Shown: positions 43,796 through 55,486, counted from the first letter of the stretch. The stretch is 64,000 nucleotides of DNA from Rhineura floridana (GCF_030035675.1 NC_084486.1:95563527-95627526), one strand, 5' to 3'. Notes: generated by a model not told the origin, from the letters alone. Translations and numbers: made by a program.

Positions 43796-45289
43796 GGACA
43801 CATCTCTATATCCATGAAGGATGTGAATTCTCTTCTTTGACTGAATGCCCACCCAATCACTTTTGGCAACTCCAGGGTACAGTCTTCTCCTGATCGCTCA
43901 GCTTTTGGGAGCTGTTCTTATTCACATTAATCCAGCTGATCTCCATTCTTCACTTCTCAGTTGTATTTCAATGCCCTAATTGCTGGCTTAGCTGGCCTTT
44001 TAAAAATAGGACACTGGACCCTTGAAGCAAGTTTGCAACTTGCTCACCTGACCTTGTGAGTTCATTATCTTCTGTCAGATCAACATTCATGCACCTTGAG
44101 TGCACCCTTCAGTCCTGAATGCTCTTCACTTCACATCAATCAGTTAACAAATTTCTCAGCATTTCAGTTTTCTAAGACATATGTAGAGCCACCCTGGAAA
44201 GTCACTAGTGTAGGTGACTGTTGAAACAATGAAAAAAAACCCACACAGAGAAATTTGTCTAGTAGCGACCCATGAAGACTAGACCCAAACTGCTTTTGAT
44301 CCATGATACACCATTCATTCTTGCAGACCTGGCCGTCGCTGCATGGAGTTTCCTTATCTAGCTTTTCTTGGGAAACTTCAGTCATTGCCCTTTTAAACAG
44401 AATGAGCAAAGTAATATGGGAAAGGCACTGACGGTAGTCCTTGTGCAGAGAGATGAAGGCTGCACACAGCAATCTAGGCTGATGAAAGAGGGAGCATAAC
44501 ACCATCTCACTAAATGTAACCTATTCAGTGCCCCATGGGAGGAGTTATTAATTGCATCAAGAAAGACAAATGGCCACTAACTCTATCTCCAAAAGACAAT
44601 AACTCTGCTAATAATGAAGCCCAAACTTCCTAAAAGTGATCTTTGATAACTGCAAAGTTGCATAATGAATGATATTTCATTATGCAAGAGTGGAATGCCA
44701 GTAATAAATTTTGAGACCATTAGTATTGCTTACAAAAGACTGATGTCCTATGAAAGAGGTCAAAATCAGCCTTCCCTCTTCCCTCTCACAGAATATCTTG
44801 AAAGTTCTGTCACTTTTCTTTTTCAATGAACAGTCTAATTGCTTGCTCTTTCCTTCTATTTTAGTGTAGCAGCAGTGCAGGGAAAGACAAAGTCCTAGTA
44901 ACTTCATAAGCCAAAATCATATTTTCATGCTTTTAATCCCATTGCCTTGTTTGTATAATGTCTCCTTTTGTCTTTTTTTTTAGGGGGGTGGCGAAACATT
45001 TGATATGATCAAAATGACAGTATGTATAAAGTCCAGAGAGTCCTCCAACTCCCCGGAGCAGATTTTGAGGGTGCACAGGGGGGTCCAGGGGAGAGGAGAG
45101 GTGGGTAAAGTACCAGTGTGCAAGTAGAAGTCTGCTGCACTAGTGGGACAGTAGTGTTGGACACTACTCTGTGTTTGTTTTCACATGGATGCATGCCTTT
45201 CCCCTTTGAAACTCAGATATCTCCATTGTATTACCAAACATCCATGGGGCAAGGGGAGAAGATAATTTCCCATCAGCATCTCATTAGGG
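43796..45289. other. No gene recognised; possible half MITE at 45045-45165
   Basis: There is no supported coding gene. At about 45045-45165, GGAGCAGATTTTGAGGGTGC and GTAAAGTACCAGTGTGCAAG resemble the right arm of the palindromic element at 63766-64000. Confidence 0.4.
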
Positions 45290-45548
45290 CACTGCTTTTC
45301 AACCTTGGGTCCCCAGATGTTGTCGGACTACAACTCCCACCATCCCCAGTCAGCTTAACCAATGGCCAAGGATCACAGCTTGGAAAAGTTACTTTTTTGA
45401 ACTACAACTCCCATCAGCCCCAGCCAGCGCCATGCTGGCTGGGGCTGATGGGAGTTGTAGTTCAAAAAAGTAACTTTTCCAAGCTCTGCCAAGGATGATG
45501 GGAGTTGTAGTCCAACAACATCTGGGGTCCCAAGATTGAAGAACAGTG
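45290..45548. mobile_element. hAT-type palindromic MITE (CACTGCTTTTCAACC family) with nested insertion
   Basis: The left arm CACTGCTTTTCAACCTTGGG, then CCCAGATGTTGTCGGACTAC, is mirrored by the right arm ending CCCAAGATTGAAGAACAGTG. The flanks CATTAGGG and CATTATGA agree at six of eight bases. A second MITE (45374-45488) with an exact 8-bp duplication sits near its centre. Confidence 0.87.
45374..45488. mobile_element. hAT-type palindromic MITE (CAGAGCTTGG family), copy 3, exact 8-bp duplication
   Basis: The ends are CACAGCTTGGAAAAGTTACT and TTCCAAGCTCTG. Perfect CCAAGGAT repeats lie at 45366-45373 and 45489-45496. It is inserted in the outer MITE, and it fixes the superfamily of copies 1 and 2. 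Confidence 0.93.
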
Positions 45549-45792
45549 CATTATGATAACAGGTCCTTTCCACCACCCCTGTCTTTCCTAGGGATTTATG
45601 CAAGATATACAAGTTGGATCATGTGGCTGATGCACATCTCTAGAGTATAGTCATGTGGAGCTAGGGAAAGGTGTCACTGTTGGGTTGCCTTGAGCTCTCC
45701 TTCCAATAGGCTACTGAAAATGCAGGCACCAAGTGTAGGACTACTTCTGCTTTCTCCTGTATGCCTCTATACTGACATGTGGGGATGGACAG

Positions 45793-46220
45793 TAGGGATG
45801 GAAAGATCTGTCAATTTTCATTCTCTCAGTTTCTCATTTGTCCAATCTTAAATTCAGTTCTCCACATTACTGCAGCAATTTTTGTGTGTGTTTTTTTAAA
45901 AAAATCCTCATGACAATACCTCAGCATTTTACTGTGAATTTCTTCCAGTAAACTCATTGTTGTATGCAGTTTTGACTAATGAACAATTTTTTCAAGCAAT
46001 TTATTCTAACATAGTACATTTGCCTAGGTTATTTTCACTAATATATTCATTTTTATGTGCACTTTCCCCTAATATATGCATTTTTGTAAACATTGGTTGG
46101 TTGGAAAGCTACATTGCAAAATTCAGATAAGTCCGAATTTTAAAGGATGCCTTTGTTTCAAAAGATGACTGAAGATTCAGCTTTAAATGCCAACTGAATT
46201 GAATTTCTCCCCCATTCCTG
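45793..46220 (-). repeat. A/T-rich TAGGGATGG-type repeat, copy 5
   Basis: It starts TAGGGATGGAAAGATCTGTC and continues in inverse orientation: CCAATCTTAAATTCAGTTCT, TTTTATGTGCACTTTCCCCT, AATATATGCATTTTTGTAAA. It ends near TTTCTCCCCCATTCCTG. Confidence 0.7.
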
Positions 46221-47505
46221 CTCATGATTAAACAGAATTTTAGAGCAGGCAGGAACATAAGGTAGATCAGGCTCTATTGTGAGTCTCTGAGTGATTTTCA
46301 GTAGATCATGAAGGATTTCTGACTCCTAATTGTTTAACAATAGTAACTACAAAATGACCTCCCCATTATACCACTGAAATTAGGAATGTTGGTTGGGAGA
46401 GGATAACCAAGAATGGATTTTTGTGTGGAAGGACTCTGAACTCAGTTCTGCTGCTCAAAAGTAATTCCAGATTTTTTTTAACAATTCCAAGTGGATTTTG
46501 CAACAGGCTCTGATGGATGGATCTTGGAGCTCCAGTAAAAACCAAAGGAGTTCCCAGAAGCCTGAAGTCTGCCCTCCCCACTTTACAGAGTTGGGCGGTA
46601 CAATAAAACAGAACAGTCAGTGAACATGGGAAAGGATTACATGGCTTGCATGGTTTAGGGTGTAAAAGGGTGAGATAAATAGCCACTAGGAGGAGTGTGC
46701 AGGAAACTTCCTGATGAGTGGTGAAGAAGTTTGGCCACTGAGACGAATCTCAAAGAGTTCTGGGCTGGAACACTCATTATGTCTGGTACTAATGGTACTA
46801 TTGTAGCCTACCCTCTTCCACCACTCTTCTGTGGGGGTGGAATAAGGACAAGTGGGAAGAGAGAGCATTCTCACTCAGTAGGGTGGACCTTCACATAGGA
46901 CACAGCTGGGGCTGAATTTATATCCCTTTCCAAGTGTTCAGTACATAGCTGGGCATCAATGGAATTTTTTGTTTGCATTGAGTGAATTCAAATTTCATTG
47001 AAAAACTCCCCCCCCCAAGTAAATGAACAGTTTCTCAAAATAAACTCCTCTCCTTGTCTCGCAGAGCCTTAATGGGAAATTTTCTGCTTCATGTGTTAGC
47101 AGCTGAAATTGTTTGAAGTGCCATGACAAATTTCTAGTCGCAAAGAGGAAAAAAAAGAATCAGTTTTAGGCCTTTTGAAATGGAAAGGTCAGTAAACTTG
47201 CCAACTCTCTTAGCAGATGCATCAGTGGGGGGCCCTCTGGAGGGAGTGTTGCATGGATCAGACATTATTGGCTTAATTTTGCTCCCATGTCTAGTGTTGC
47301 AATGCAGTGTCCCATCCACCCAGGAAAGGGTCAGAAAGAAGTCTGGACGCTGGAAGGTCCTGTAGCTCATTCATTCTCTCACAGTTCCATTTACCTGACT
47401 GCAAGTGTCTGAGTGTGGTATGAACCTCCAGTTACTGGGCTTGTCTGCATTACAAGTGAGCAGGCTTCAGGCTTGTCAGGTCTACTTTGGGTTTTTTTTA
47501 CTATT
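46221..47505. other. No gene recognised
   Basis: This 1.3-kb stretch has no supported gene and no named repeat. Confidence 0.4.
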
Positions 47506-48120
47506 AATTGATTGATTGATTAATTAATTTAATTTAATTTATATCCCTCCCTTCCTCCCAGCAGGAGCCCAGGGCGGAAAACAAAAGCAGTAAAAACAAT
47601 TTAAAACATCATAAAAACAGACCTTAAAATACATTAAAACAATACAACTTTAAAAACATTCTTTAAAAAAGCTTAAAAAAATATTAAATAAAAAGGGTTA
47701 AAATAAACATATTGTTTAAAAAAAGGATTTAAAAAAACATATTAAAAGCAATTCCAACACAGACACAGACTGGGATAGGTCTTAACTTAAAGGCTTGTTG
47801 AACAAGGAAAGTTTTCAATAGGTGCCGAAAAGATAACAGAGATGGCTCCTGCCTAATATTTAAGGGGAGGGAATTCCACAGAGTAGGTGCCACCACACTA
47901 AAGATCTGCTTCCTATGTTGTGCAGAACGGACCTCCTGATAAGATGGTATCTGCAGGAGGCCCTCACGTGCAGAGTGCAGATTGACTGGGTATATAAGGG
48001 GTAAGACGGTCTTTCAGGTGTCCTGGTCCCAAGCTGTACAGGGCTTTGCACACCAGAACTAGAAACTTGAACTTGGCCCCAAGATCTGCTAGCAAGATCC
48101 GGGTGTACAATGCAAAGAAA
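47506..48120 (-). mobile_element. L2 LINE C-terminal and 3'-UTR fragment, minus strand
   Basis: The plus strand opens with an ATTGATTGATTAATTAATTT tail region, then CCCTTCCTCCCAGCAGGAGC (the L2 terminal hairpin), an A-rich 3' UTR, and C-terminal coding in inverse orientation (GAGGGAATTCCACAGAGTAG, CTGATAAGATGGTATCTGCA). It is the same subfamily as 2960-4050 and 31450-34550. Confidence 0.8.
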
Positions 48121-48301
48121 GTAAAGAACAAGGTGCTTCTTACATTCTGAGCCTAGAGATTTGTCTTCAGCACCAGAACTGAACTGAGCTCACAGGTCTC
48201 GTACACAAATGTCCACTCTCCTGGTTAGCTTTTTTCATTTTGGCACCCTAACTTAGGCAAGCAAAATCATGCTGTTGCTGCTATTGCTGTTGCTGCTATT
48301 A

Positions 48302-48440
48302 TTAACCCTCATGCAGACCAGACAAAAAAAATCACACTGACCATCTTTGGGGTACATTTGTACCCCAATAAGATTTCCAGTGGAATGATGGGGAAACTTG
48401 GTACCCCAGAGACCATATTTTTGACAATGTCAAAGCAGCT
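48302..48440 (+). mobile_element. Possible piggyBac-like end
   Basis: TTAA at 48302-48305 is followed by CCCTCATGCAGACCAGAC and, 45 bp in, the 18-bp self-complement GGGGTACATTTGTACCCC. TTAA plus a CCCT start and subterminal palindromes fit piggyBac-type non-autonomous elements. No opposite end was found, so it would be truncated. Confidence 0.35.
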
Positions 48441-48714
48441 TGACCCAAAATAATTATTCAGAGGAGGACCATTGGTGCCAACGGGAACTTCCCTTAAAAT
48501 GCAAACAGCAGCTTCAGAGAGGAGTTTTTGGTCAGGACTGTGGCAGAGAGAAAAAGTGTTAAACTACATCCTCATCCCAGCTCACCCACTTCCCATAGTC
48601 CTGATCCCCATGGCTACTGTTTGTGTAATCAGAAACATGCATGTTAAATTGTATTCTAGTCTAGTCCTAATGTTCCAATTTGATACTAAAGCACCTTCAT
48701 ATTTGTAAGGGAGG

Positions 48715-48905
48715 GGCCTTAGATCAGCAGGACAGCACATGCACTGCATACACAAGGCCTCAGGTTCAGTCCCCAATATCTCCAGAAAAAGGGATCAAAA
48801 GTAATAGAGATGTGAAAAACCTCCACTTTAGGCTGCTGCCAGTCAGAGTAGATAATACTGGGCTAGATGGAACAATAGTCTGACCCAGTATAAGCCAACT
48901 TCATA
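48715..48905 (+). mobile_element. tRNA-derived SINE, plus strand
   Basis: It has a worn tRNA-like head (CCTTAGATCAGCAGGACAGC; B box GGTTCAGTCCC), then CTGCTGCCAGTCAGAGTAGA, TACTGGGCTAGATGGAACAA and GTATAAGCCAACTTCATAAG. It is the same family as 26308-26500. Confidence 0.85.
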
Positions 48906-49186
48906 AGTACCAACTAGTACAATGATTGTGTGCAGCAATGGGCAGTACCACTCTGCATTGATCCTGGGAATTCCTAGTAAGAAATTTTGTTTTACAGAAA
49001 TTGGAATAGTCCCCCTCTGGCTTTTTGCTGTCACAGATGCTGAATTAATGGGCATTCAAAGATGAATTCAAACAGTGTGATAACAGCCCAATTATATAGT
49101 GATAATATGGGAACTTCCATTCCTATCTTCAATCCACTCCATTCATTGAAATTGAAAAGTGGGATGCTCCATTACATACATACATA
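48906..49186. other. No gene recognised
   Basis: No supported feature except a CATA run just before the next element. Confidence 0.4.
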
Positions 49187-49574
49187 CAGGGGTATAGTTG
49201 TCCAGGGACTCAGGGGGTCTAAAACCCCTTACTTTTTTGGGAGCAGGGTCCCAATGTCTCCAGCATCCTATGAATCAATCAGCATGAAAGGGAAATGTGT
49301 TAGCTGATGAAAAAAGTCTTTTAACATGCTTCTTTGCCTTTTCCTGCTGATTGGAGCCAATCAGAGTGAAAGGAGGTGAGTCAGCCACTGAGAAGACTCA
49401 TTTTAGCAGCTAACACTCTCCCCTTTCATGCTGATTAGCTCCTAGGAACATCTGTTGTTGTGGAAGAAGGCATTAACAAGGACCTCATTCTCTCAACCCA
49501 GCAGCAAAAAAGGGGGAGTGGCTGTGACTATCATGAAGAGACCCCTCACATCTGAATTTGCCACTACACTACTG
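49187..49574 (+). mobile_element. hAT-type non-autonomous element, exact 8-bp duplication
   Basis: The left end CAGGGGTATAGTTGTCC and the right end GCCACTACACTACTG are short imperfect inverse repeats. Perfect CATACATA repeats flank it at 49179-49186 and 49575-49582, although the left flank is itself CATA-rich. The 388-bp body is non-palindromic and non-coding. A second copy lies at 50929-51301. Confidence 0.85.
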
Positions 49575-50249
49575 CATACATATTATCCTATGTACCAGAT
49601 TTTTCCACTGAGTTATTGCAGTTAGGGTTCTCCTTTCCCAGGCAATGACAGCAACGAAAGGATGGAAAGCAATGATCACTTGTAATTGGCCAGGATGCTT
49701 GTAAAATGTTTAATATTTCCTTGCAGCTACATGGAATCCTTCTAAGAGAAGGGTTGTTTGAAAGACCTTTTCAGTAAATTCAACAAATCTCCTCTTAGGA
49801 CTATAACTATTCATGGCTGTGTTAACTCTCCATGCTTTTTATGGATCTTTGGAAATACAGAGTGAGTCAAGAGCAGGCCACTTTTAAAACCTTTGTTCTC
49901 TCATTAATTCATTTTATTCCTAAGTAACAGTCCATATAATGCAAAGCTAAATGTGTGTTTATGTACACATGGTGTTGGCAAAATCTAAAGGACTATGAAT
50001 GTCAGAGGCCAACTACTGGCATGTATATGCCCCAGAAACCTTAAGACTCAGCTATGAACAGTGCCACTGTGCACGAATGTGTGTATGCATGTGAGAGCAT
50101 GCATTACACAAGCACCTTATCCTGCTCACTTGATTGCTGTACAGTGAAACTCCACTGGTTTCTTCCAAATGACAAACTGCAGAGAGAGCTGCATTATTTA
50201 ATCCTGATTCAGGGAAACAAATACCTCTGGCAGATCTTGGCAACCATTT
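49575..50249. other. No gene recognised
   Basis: This 0.7-kb stretch has no supported gene or named repeat. Confidence 0.4.
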
Positions 50250-50480
50250 ATTTATTTAGGTAATTTATATGCCGCTCCTTCAAAGAAATCTCTAAGCAGT
50301 TTACACCATCATAAAAATCACAAATACCAAAAATACAATTTTTAAAAAACACATGTTAAAGCATCACAAAACAATGAACTAAAATAGCCTCTTAAAACAT
50401 CTTAAAACATATAAACTAAAACAACTAACATATGGAGGCCATAATAACTAATAGCATATCCAAAGCACAGATATATAGCA
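50250..50480 (-). mobile_element. L2-type LINE 3' tail, minus strand
   Basis: It begins TTTATTTATTTAGGTAATTT, then CCGCTCCTTCAAAGAAATCT and CTAAGCAGTTTACACCATCA, followed by an A-rich 3' UTR. It resembles the insert at 1761-2393. Confidence 0.65.
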
Positions 50481-50928
50481 GAGACAGACAGCTTTACTCA
50501 TCAAATATGCAAGCATGCATTTCTAAGTAGCGACAGCATTCTCACTTCTGCTGCTGTCTCCCCAACTTAAGCTCACAGTACATAAAACTATGGTTTATTT
50601 ATAGATTACTAACATTTATTAACTGCTAGGAATATCATGAGCTGTCATGCAATCAACAAGGTGCGTCATCAGTGGGTTTAAGGGGGTTGAGCTGAGCACA
50701 CGGAACCACAGTTGTTGCTTCTATGGATGTGAGGGAGTGATATCAGAGGTAAATAAAATACAAATAGAAAAAGAAAAAGACAGTGATGATTTCCTAAATG
50801 CAATACCATACCAACCACAAAAAGATTCCTGTGAGCAGACAACTCAGCATCCTACAACCAGTCAGGATTCCTAACCAAAAACCAAAACTAAAAAACTCCT
50901 GGCAGCCAGTTAGCCCAGGTCACAGAAG

Positions 50929-51301
50929 CATGGGTGTAGTCATTCCAGGTCTCAGGGGGTCTTAGACCCCTTACATTTTTGGGAGCAAGGTCCCAGTGTC
51001 TCCAGCATCCTATGAGCCAATCAGTATGGAAAGGGAGTGTGTTAGTCACTAAGAAGGGTCTTCTAACATGCTTCCTTGTCCTTTCTTGCTGTTTGGAGCC
51101 AAGAAGAGTGAAAGGAGGTGAGTCAGCCACTGAGAAGACTCTTTCGCTAACACACTCCCATTTGATGCTTATTGGCTGCTAGGGATATGAGAAGGCATTA
51201 ACAAGGACCTCATTCTCAACCCAGCAGCAAAAACAGGAGTGGTGATGGCTGTGACTCTCATGAAGGCACCCTGCACTTCTAAATTTGCCACTACACTATT
51301 G
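50929..51301 (+). mobile_element. hAT-type non-autonomous element, second copy, with an empty site elsewhere in the window
   Basis: It matches 49187-49574 end to end (ATGGGTGTAGTCATTCCAGG ... GCCACTACACTATTG). The flanks are CACAGAAG (50921-50928) and CAAAGAAA (51302-51309). Copy B of the composite repeat has a single CACAGAAA at 25773-25780 with no insertion, the ancestral empty site. Confidence 0.88.
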
Positions 51302-51330
51302 CAAAGAAATCCCCATGCAGCACAACCTGA

Positions 51331-51790
51331 CCTGGGGGCTGCAGTTAGTGTAGAATGCTGTGGCATGATTGCTGACATGAGTGAGACCCTATCAGCACAT
51401 AATACCTCTGCTCTGAAATCTGCATTGGTTGCTGATTTACTACGAGGCCAAGTTCAAGGTGTGCTTTCCATGTTACAAGTGCCACATAGTACTTGTTCTG
51501 CTCTTGTAAGAAATCAGTCCTTTAGTGTAGCAGCACCTATGCTTTGGAACTCCCTGTCTATTGACATTAGGCAGATGCCTTTATTGTACTGTTTTCAGTA
51601 CCTGCTAAAACCAATTTTGTTTAGGAAATCCTACCCAGGCATGTAGAAACTATTGGGGGTTTTACCTGTTTTTAACTCATTGTTGGTTTTATTATTTTGA
51701 ATGTTTTAAAATACCTGTCTAACTGTTGTTGCCAATAATTTTATTGTTTTAATCCATTCTGTAAACCGCTTTGAGATTTTTTACAATAAA
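51331..51790 (+). mobile_element. L2 LINE C-terminal and 3'-UTR fragment inside composite repeat C
   Basis: The frame at 51239-51646 includes LLRGQVQGVLSMLQVPHSTC, NQSFSVAAPMLWNSLSIDIR and LKPILFRKSYPGM, the L2 C-terminus. The 3' UTR ends at TTTGAGATTTTTTACAATAA and joins block 3. It is a close relative of 25800-26273. Confidence 0.87.
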
Positions 51791-52386
51791 GTGCAATCCT
51801 AACCATGTCTACTCAAAAGTAAGTGCTATTGAATTCAACGGGGTTTACTCCAAGTATGTGGGATTAGCATTGTAGCTTTACTCCCAGAAAAGTGAGTACT
51901 GGATTAAAGCTTCATATTGGGAAGGTTTTCAAAACACTGCCCTCTTCAACAGCCCAGGAAAATTTAAACTTGTTTGACTCCTGCACACAAGAGAGAAAAA
52001 GACTTTGGCTACTGCTGAAACTATATACTTACTCAATTTATGAGATTTTCAGATAAGCAGGAAAAACAACAGTTTTCTGGCCTTGCAATAGAGTCTAGCT
52101 ACTGTCTGTTGGTCAACAAACTCCTTGTCAATCACAACCCTGACTTCACTTATTGGCTACAAACCTAAAACAGCAGGGTTAGAGCACCCAGCTACGAGTT
52201 CATTTAACAGAAGTTGAGGGGGCAGCTGACGTTTTGGTGTATATCTTGTGAACCAGACCACCTAGAAACTTATTTTTTTTTAATGGAAGTTGAGAGTCTG
52301 GAGATTAAGATGACTCTCCCAGAGACCTGGAGAGGACCCCAAAAATCCAGAGTCTCCTGGAGAAAACTGGAGACCTAGAAACCCTA

Positions 52387-53462
52387 GTGAGTAGGCTCAG
52401 GCTGTGAGCACACTAGTTGCCTACAGCAAAGCGTTTCCGTTGACCATTGCTGGAGGGGGAATGGGCTGATCTGCTGATCAGTTGCAAAATCTCTTTGAAG
52501 TGAATTAATACAACTGTACTCAAGCTGCTTTCACCAGGTTTTAAGTAAAAAGGGGTGGGGTTTGACTAGTGTCATGTGCCCCCATTTTCAGAAAAGAGTG
52601 GTGGAGACACACTGGAACTGGCAAAATAGTAAGTGTGTCTCTACCCTCATTCTTCTGAAAAGGCCTGCAAAAATAATAATAAAAGGCTTTGCCATATGAT
52701 GAAAAGTACAGCTCACTGGTGCCTGTTTGATTTCAAGGGGAAGCATGTTCCACAGGCAGTGCTGCTGCGCTACAGGCTCTAGTCCAAATAGTCACAGGGA
52801 GAACACTCTGTGTATGCAGCGCCAGAAGGAGCCCCCCCCATAGATGACCATAGTGATAGGGTAGAGATCTAGGGAATAAGGCAAACCCTCAGATTTAGTG
52901 TATTAGTTTATTTGCCAGCTGTCCAAACAAAACTCAACCTGGCCAGAAAAGCACCATATAAAGCAATTCCCCCATCTAAAGCCATTTTAAAAAATAAAAA
53001 AACAGGTGGAGTTCCATTGTTCTCCTGGCTTCTGAACACCACTGCCAATGACCAAGGGGGAGAAGGGGAGGGTGAGGCATGGGAATTTTGCAACAGTGTG
53101 GTGTGTAGTGGCAGGATCATTACATTAGCTCCACTGCCACGCACCTCATTGACCTCCCCATGCCTTGCTCCTCCCCCTCTTTGTCAGCAGCACTCACCCA
53201 CAGTGTTTGGAAGCCAAGAGAGCAACTGAACCCCACCTGCACCACCCCACCATCCACCAAGTGGTACATCTTTAGCAAATAGCCAGCTGTTGCAATGGGC
53301 ATTGTCTCTCCTTTCAGGTCAAAACCCATTGGCTCTGCTTGCAGCTCTACCCTCTGACCCAGAGAACTCAATCTCCAGCCCCCACCTAGCAGCAGAATGC
53401 TTTTATTTTGAGAGACAATAATACTACTGAAGCACAGTTAGCCTTACCACTGGGTTGATCTT
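52387..53462. other. No gene recognised
   Basis: This 1.1-kb stretch has opposing frames of 78-105 codons at 52908-53229 that show no domain. No repeat was assigned. Confidence 0.4.
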
Positions 53463-53580
53463 GGCCAGCCATCCCTAAACTGCCACCAGCCCCAGACATG
53501 GCTAAAAGGCAGGGATGATGTGAACTGCAGTCCAACAGCATGTGGAGGGCCACAGGTTGGAGAAGGCTGCTCCAGGCAGA
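53463..53580. mobile_element. Half copy of the hAT MITE at 29846-29973
   Basis: GCAGGGATGATGTGAACTGC, then AGTCCAACAGCATGTGGAGG and GCCACAGGTTGGAGAAGGCT, match one arm and the centre. The left end is not clear. Confidence 0.6.
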
Positions 53581-54235
53581 CACTGATGGGAGTGCAGGAG
53601 CAACTGTTGTATTCTGTAGTAGCACCATGTTGTGGGAGCACATGTTTCTCCAGTTCAGGAAGAACAAGAGGATATTCAAAGATTGAAGACCTTGTGACAT
53701 GGCAGGCAGGAGGCAAGCTGAGAGTATGTGAACAATACATTGGGCCTAGGACTGAGTGTGGGGAAAGAGAGCAGCAGTAGGACTTTGGGTTCTGAAGGAT
53801 CAGTACATATTGAGAGGAATGTAGAAGAGGGAACAAGCTGGCAATATATGTTGGAGGCACTGTGGCTAATACAGTTATGGGAATGGAAGGAGGCCAGAAA
53901 TGGCTGAACAGGTAGGGCAGAATCACTACACTAGCTTCCCAGAACATGAGTTGCTGTTGCTTACTGGGAGGGACAGAAAGAGGAGTGAGGCACTGAGGAG
54001 ATTGGTGTGGTGTAAATGCGCTGGCAGATCCAATCCAGAACTCCTGCCAGTGCATCTGCACCATGCCACCCTCTCTGCCACCTCTCCCCTCCCCCTCTCC
54101 CTCCTAGGAAGCAACAGCGACCCACCTCTTGGGAAGCTAGCATGGTGGGGGAGTCTGAATGGATGTGAAGATATCACTTCAATATTTGTCTAGGTCAGCC
54201 TTGTATTGAATAAGCTGGCTGCAATACTTGTACAA
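53581..54235. other. No gene recognised
   Basis: Minus-strand frames here (for example 53444-54064, 206 codons) are Pro/Ser/His/Cys-rich with no domain, and several overlap in competing frames, as expected by chance in GC-moderate DNA. Confidence 0.4.
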
Positions 54236-54755
54236 GGGATGGGCTGTGCTTAGCAGTAGAGCATATTATTTACATTCAAAAGGTCCCAGTTCAGTCCTTG
54301 TCATCACCAGATAGGGCTAAGAAAGGACTCCTGTCTGAAATCCTGGGCAGCTGCTGCCAGTTGGTTCCTAAACTTTCTTTGCCATGGACCATTTGAAAAT
54401 TGCTGATGGTCATTCCCACTGTTGAGACTATTGTCGCAATTGTAATATGTTGTGCTAGATGCTGTATGATTTTTAATTGTATTTTTATTGCCTCTTTTAT
54501 TCCTTAAAGTCTATTTTATAGTATGAAAATCTATATTTCCTAGAATTCAAGTTGTAATCCAATACAATGTAATGGAAAAACTAAAAGAAGCAATAAAAAT
54601 ACAATTGAAAATAAATATGAATATGACCTGCAGCAGACCTCCTGAACGAAGCTTGACCACTGGTGGTCCATGGACTACAATTTGGGAACCCCTGGTGTAG
54701 CCAATGCTGAGTTAGATGGGACTCAGTATACAAACACTTCCTATGTTCTAACCAC
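54236..54755 (+). mobile_element. tRNA-derived SINE split by a hAT element
   Basis: The SINE head (GGGCTGTGCTTAGCAGTAGA; B box AGTTCAGTCCTTG) runs to CTGCTGC at 54357. The SINE resumes at 54695 with GTGTAGCCAATGCTGAGTTA and ends near CTTCCTATGTTCTA. It is the same family as 26308-26500. Confidence 0.82.
54358..54694. mobile_element. hAT-type non-autonomous element inside the SINE
   Basis: CAGTTGGTTCCTAAACTTTC at the left and AATTTGGGAACCCCTG at the right are inverse ends. Subterminal GCCATGGACCATTTG is mirrored by GGTGGTCCATGGACTA. The CAGnGGTTCCCAAAC end is typical of Charlie-like hAT elements. No 8-bp duplication is readable now. Confidence 0.8.
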
Positions 54756-55486
54756 TGACAAACCCTGAACTCCAGAATGATTTTGACCTCTCTTTGTTCT
54801 GAAGACTTCAAAATGGCCCTTTCACCCTTTCCCAAGTTGGCTGTTCAAAGTGAGAACAGGAAGCAGAGTAATGCCGACTTCAGCCTGTTCAAGGACAGGG
54901 ACTGTGAGCTCATACACATTCGGGAGACCCTCAGTGTGTAAAACAGCTGTGATAGTGTTTGATAAATGTTTCAGGATTAAGTGTAGGCTCCCTGATCTCC
55001 CCGACCAGCTTGTTTCAAACTAGGTCCAGCTGAGAAGAACTGATAATGACTAGGTCCTTTCTGTAGTGTTTGTAAGAACATTTCCATTTAAATGCATATT
55101 CTGACCTTCCTCTCAGGCAGAATAAATAACCAATAAATTATTCAAGCAACTGTTTAACATAGCTGGAAATTAACACTCTTTCAGCACTGCCCACGCTGAC
55201 AACCAGCTACAAGGTGTGAGTAGTAGGAATGAAATCACCAGTTGCTGGGCTCAGCTGATACATCAGCTTGCCTTGGAGCCAATATTAATCTCAATTCATC
55301 TGCTCTTCTCATGGCACAACCCAATAAAGGTTTATTGTAGCCAAGAGAAAGTCCTAAGGTCTCTGTCTGTGGAAAACAAGGAGGAAGAACAACATGGCTG
55401 TGCCTACCACCAAGGAAGACAAAAATGGAACCACTATACACTGTTTGATAGAATGGACAAGAAGACAATAGTTCAATCTACATTCT
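54756..55486. other. No gene recognised
   Basis: This 0.7-kb stretch has no supported gene or named repeat. Confidence 0.4.

Larger units (their letters stand above)
50643..52386 (+). repeat. Composite interspersed repeat, copy C (shortened)
   Basis: Block 1 (50643-50928) runs into a later hAT insertion (50929-51301), then the shared L2 fragment (51331-51790), which joins block 3 directly (51790-52386, ending GACCTAGAAACCCTA). Block 2 of copies A and B is missing. The block 1/L2 junction is the same as in copy B. Confidence 0.7.

Noticed and set aside
53444-54064. A 206-codon minus-strand reading frame
   Set aside because: It has low-complexity Pro/Ser/His/Cys composition, competing frames of similar length on both strands and no domain, and it overlaps repeat remnants. 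Treated as chance.
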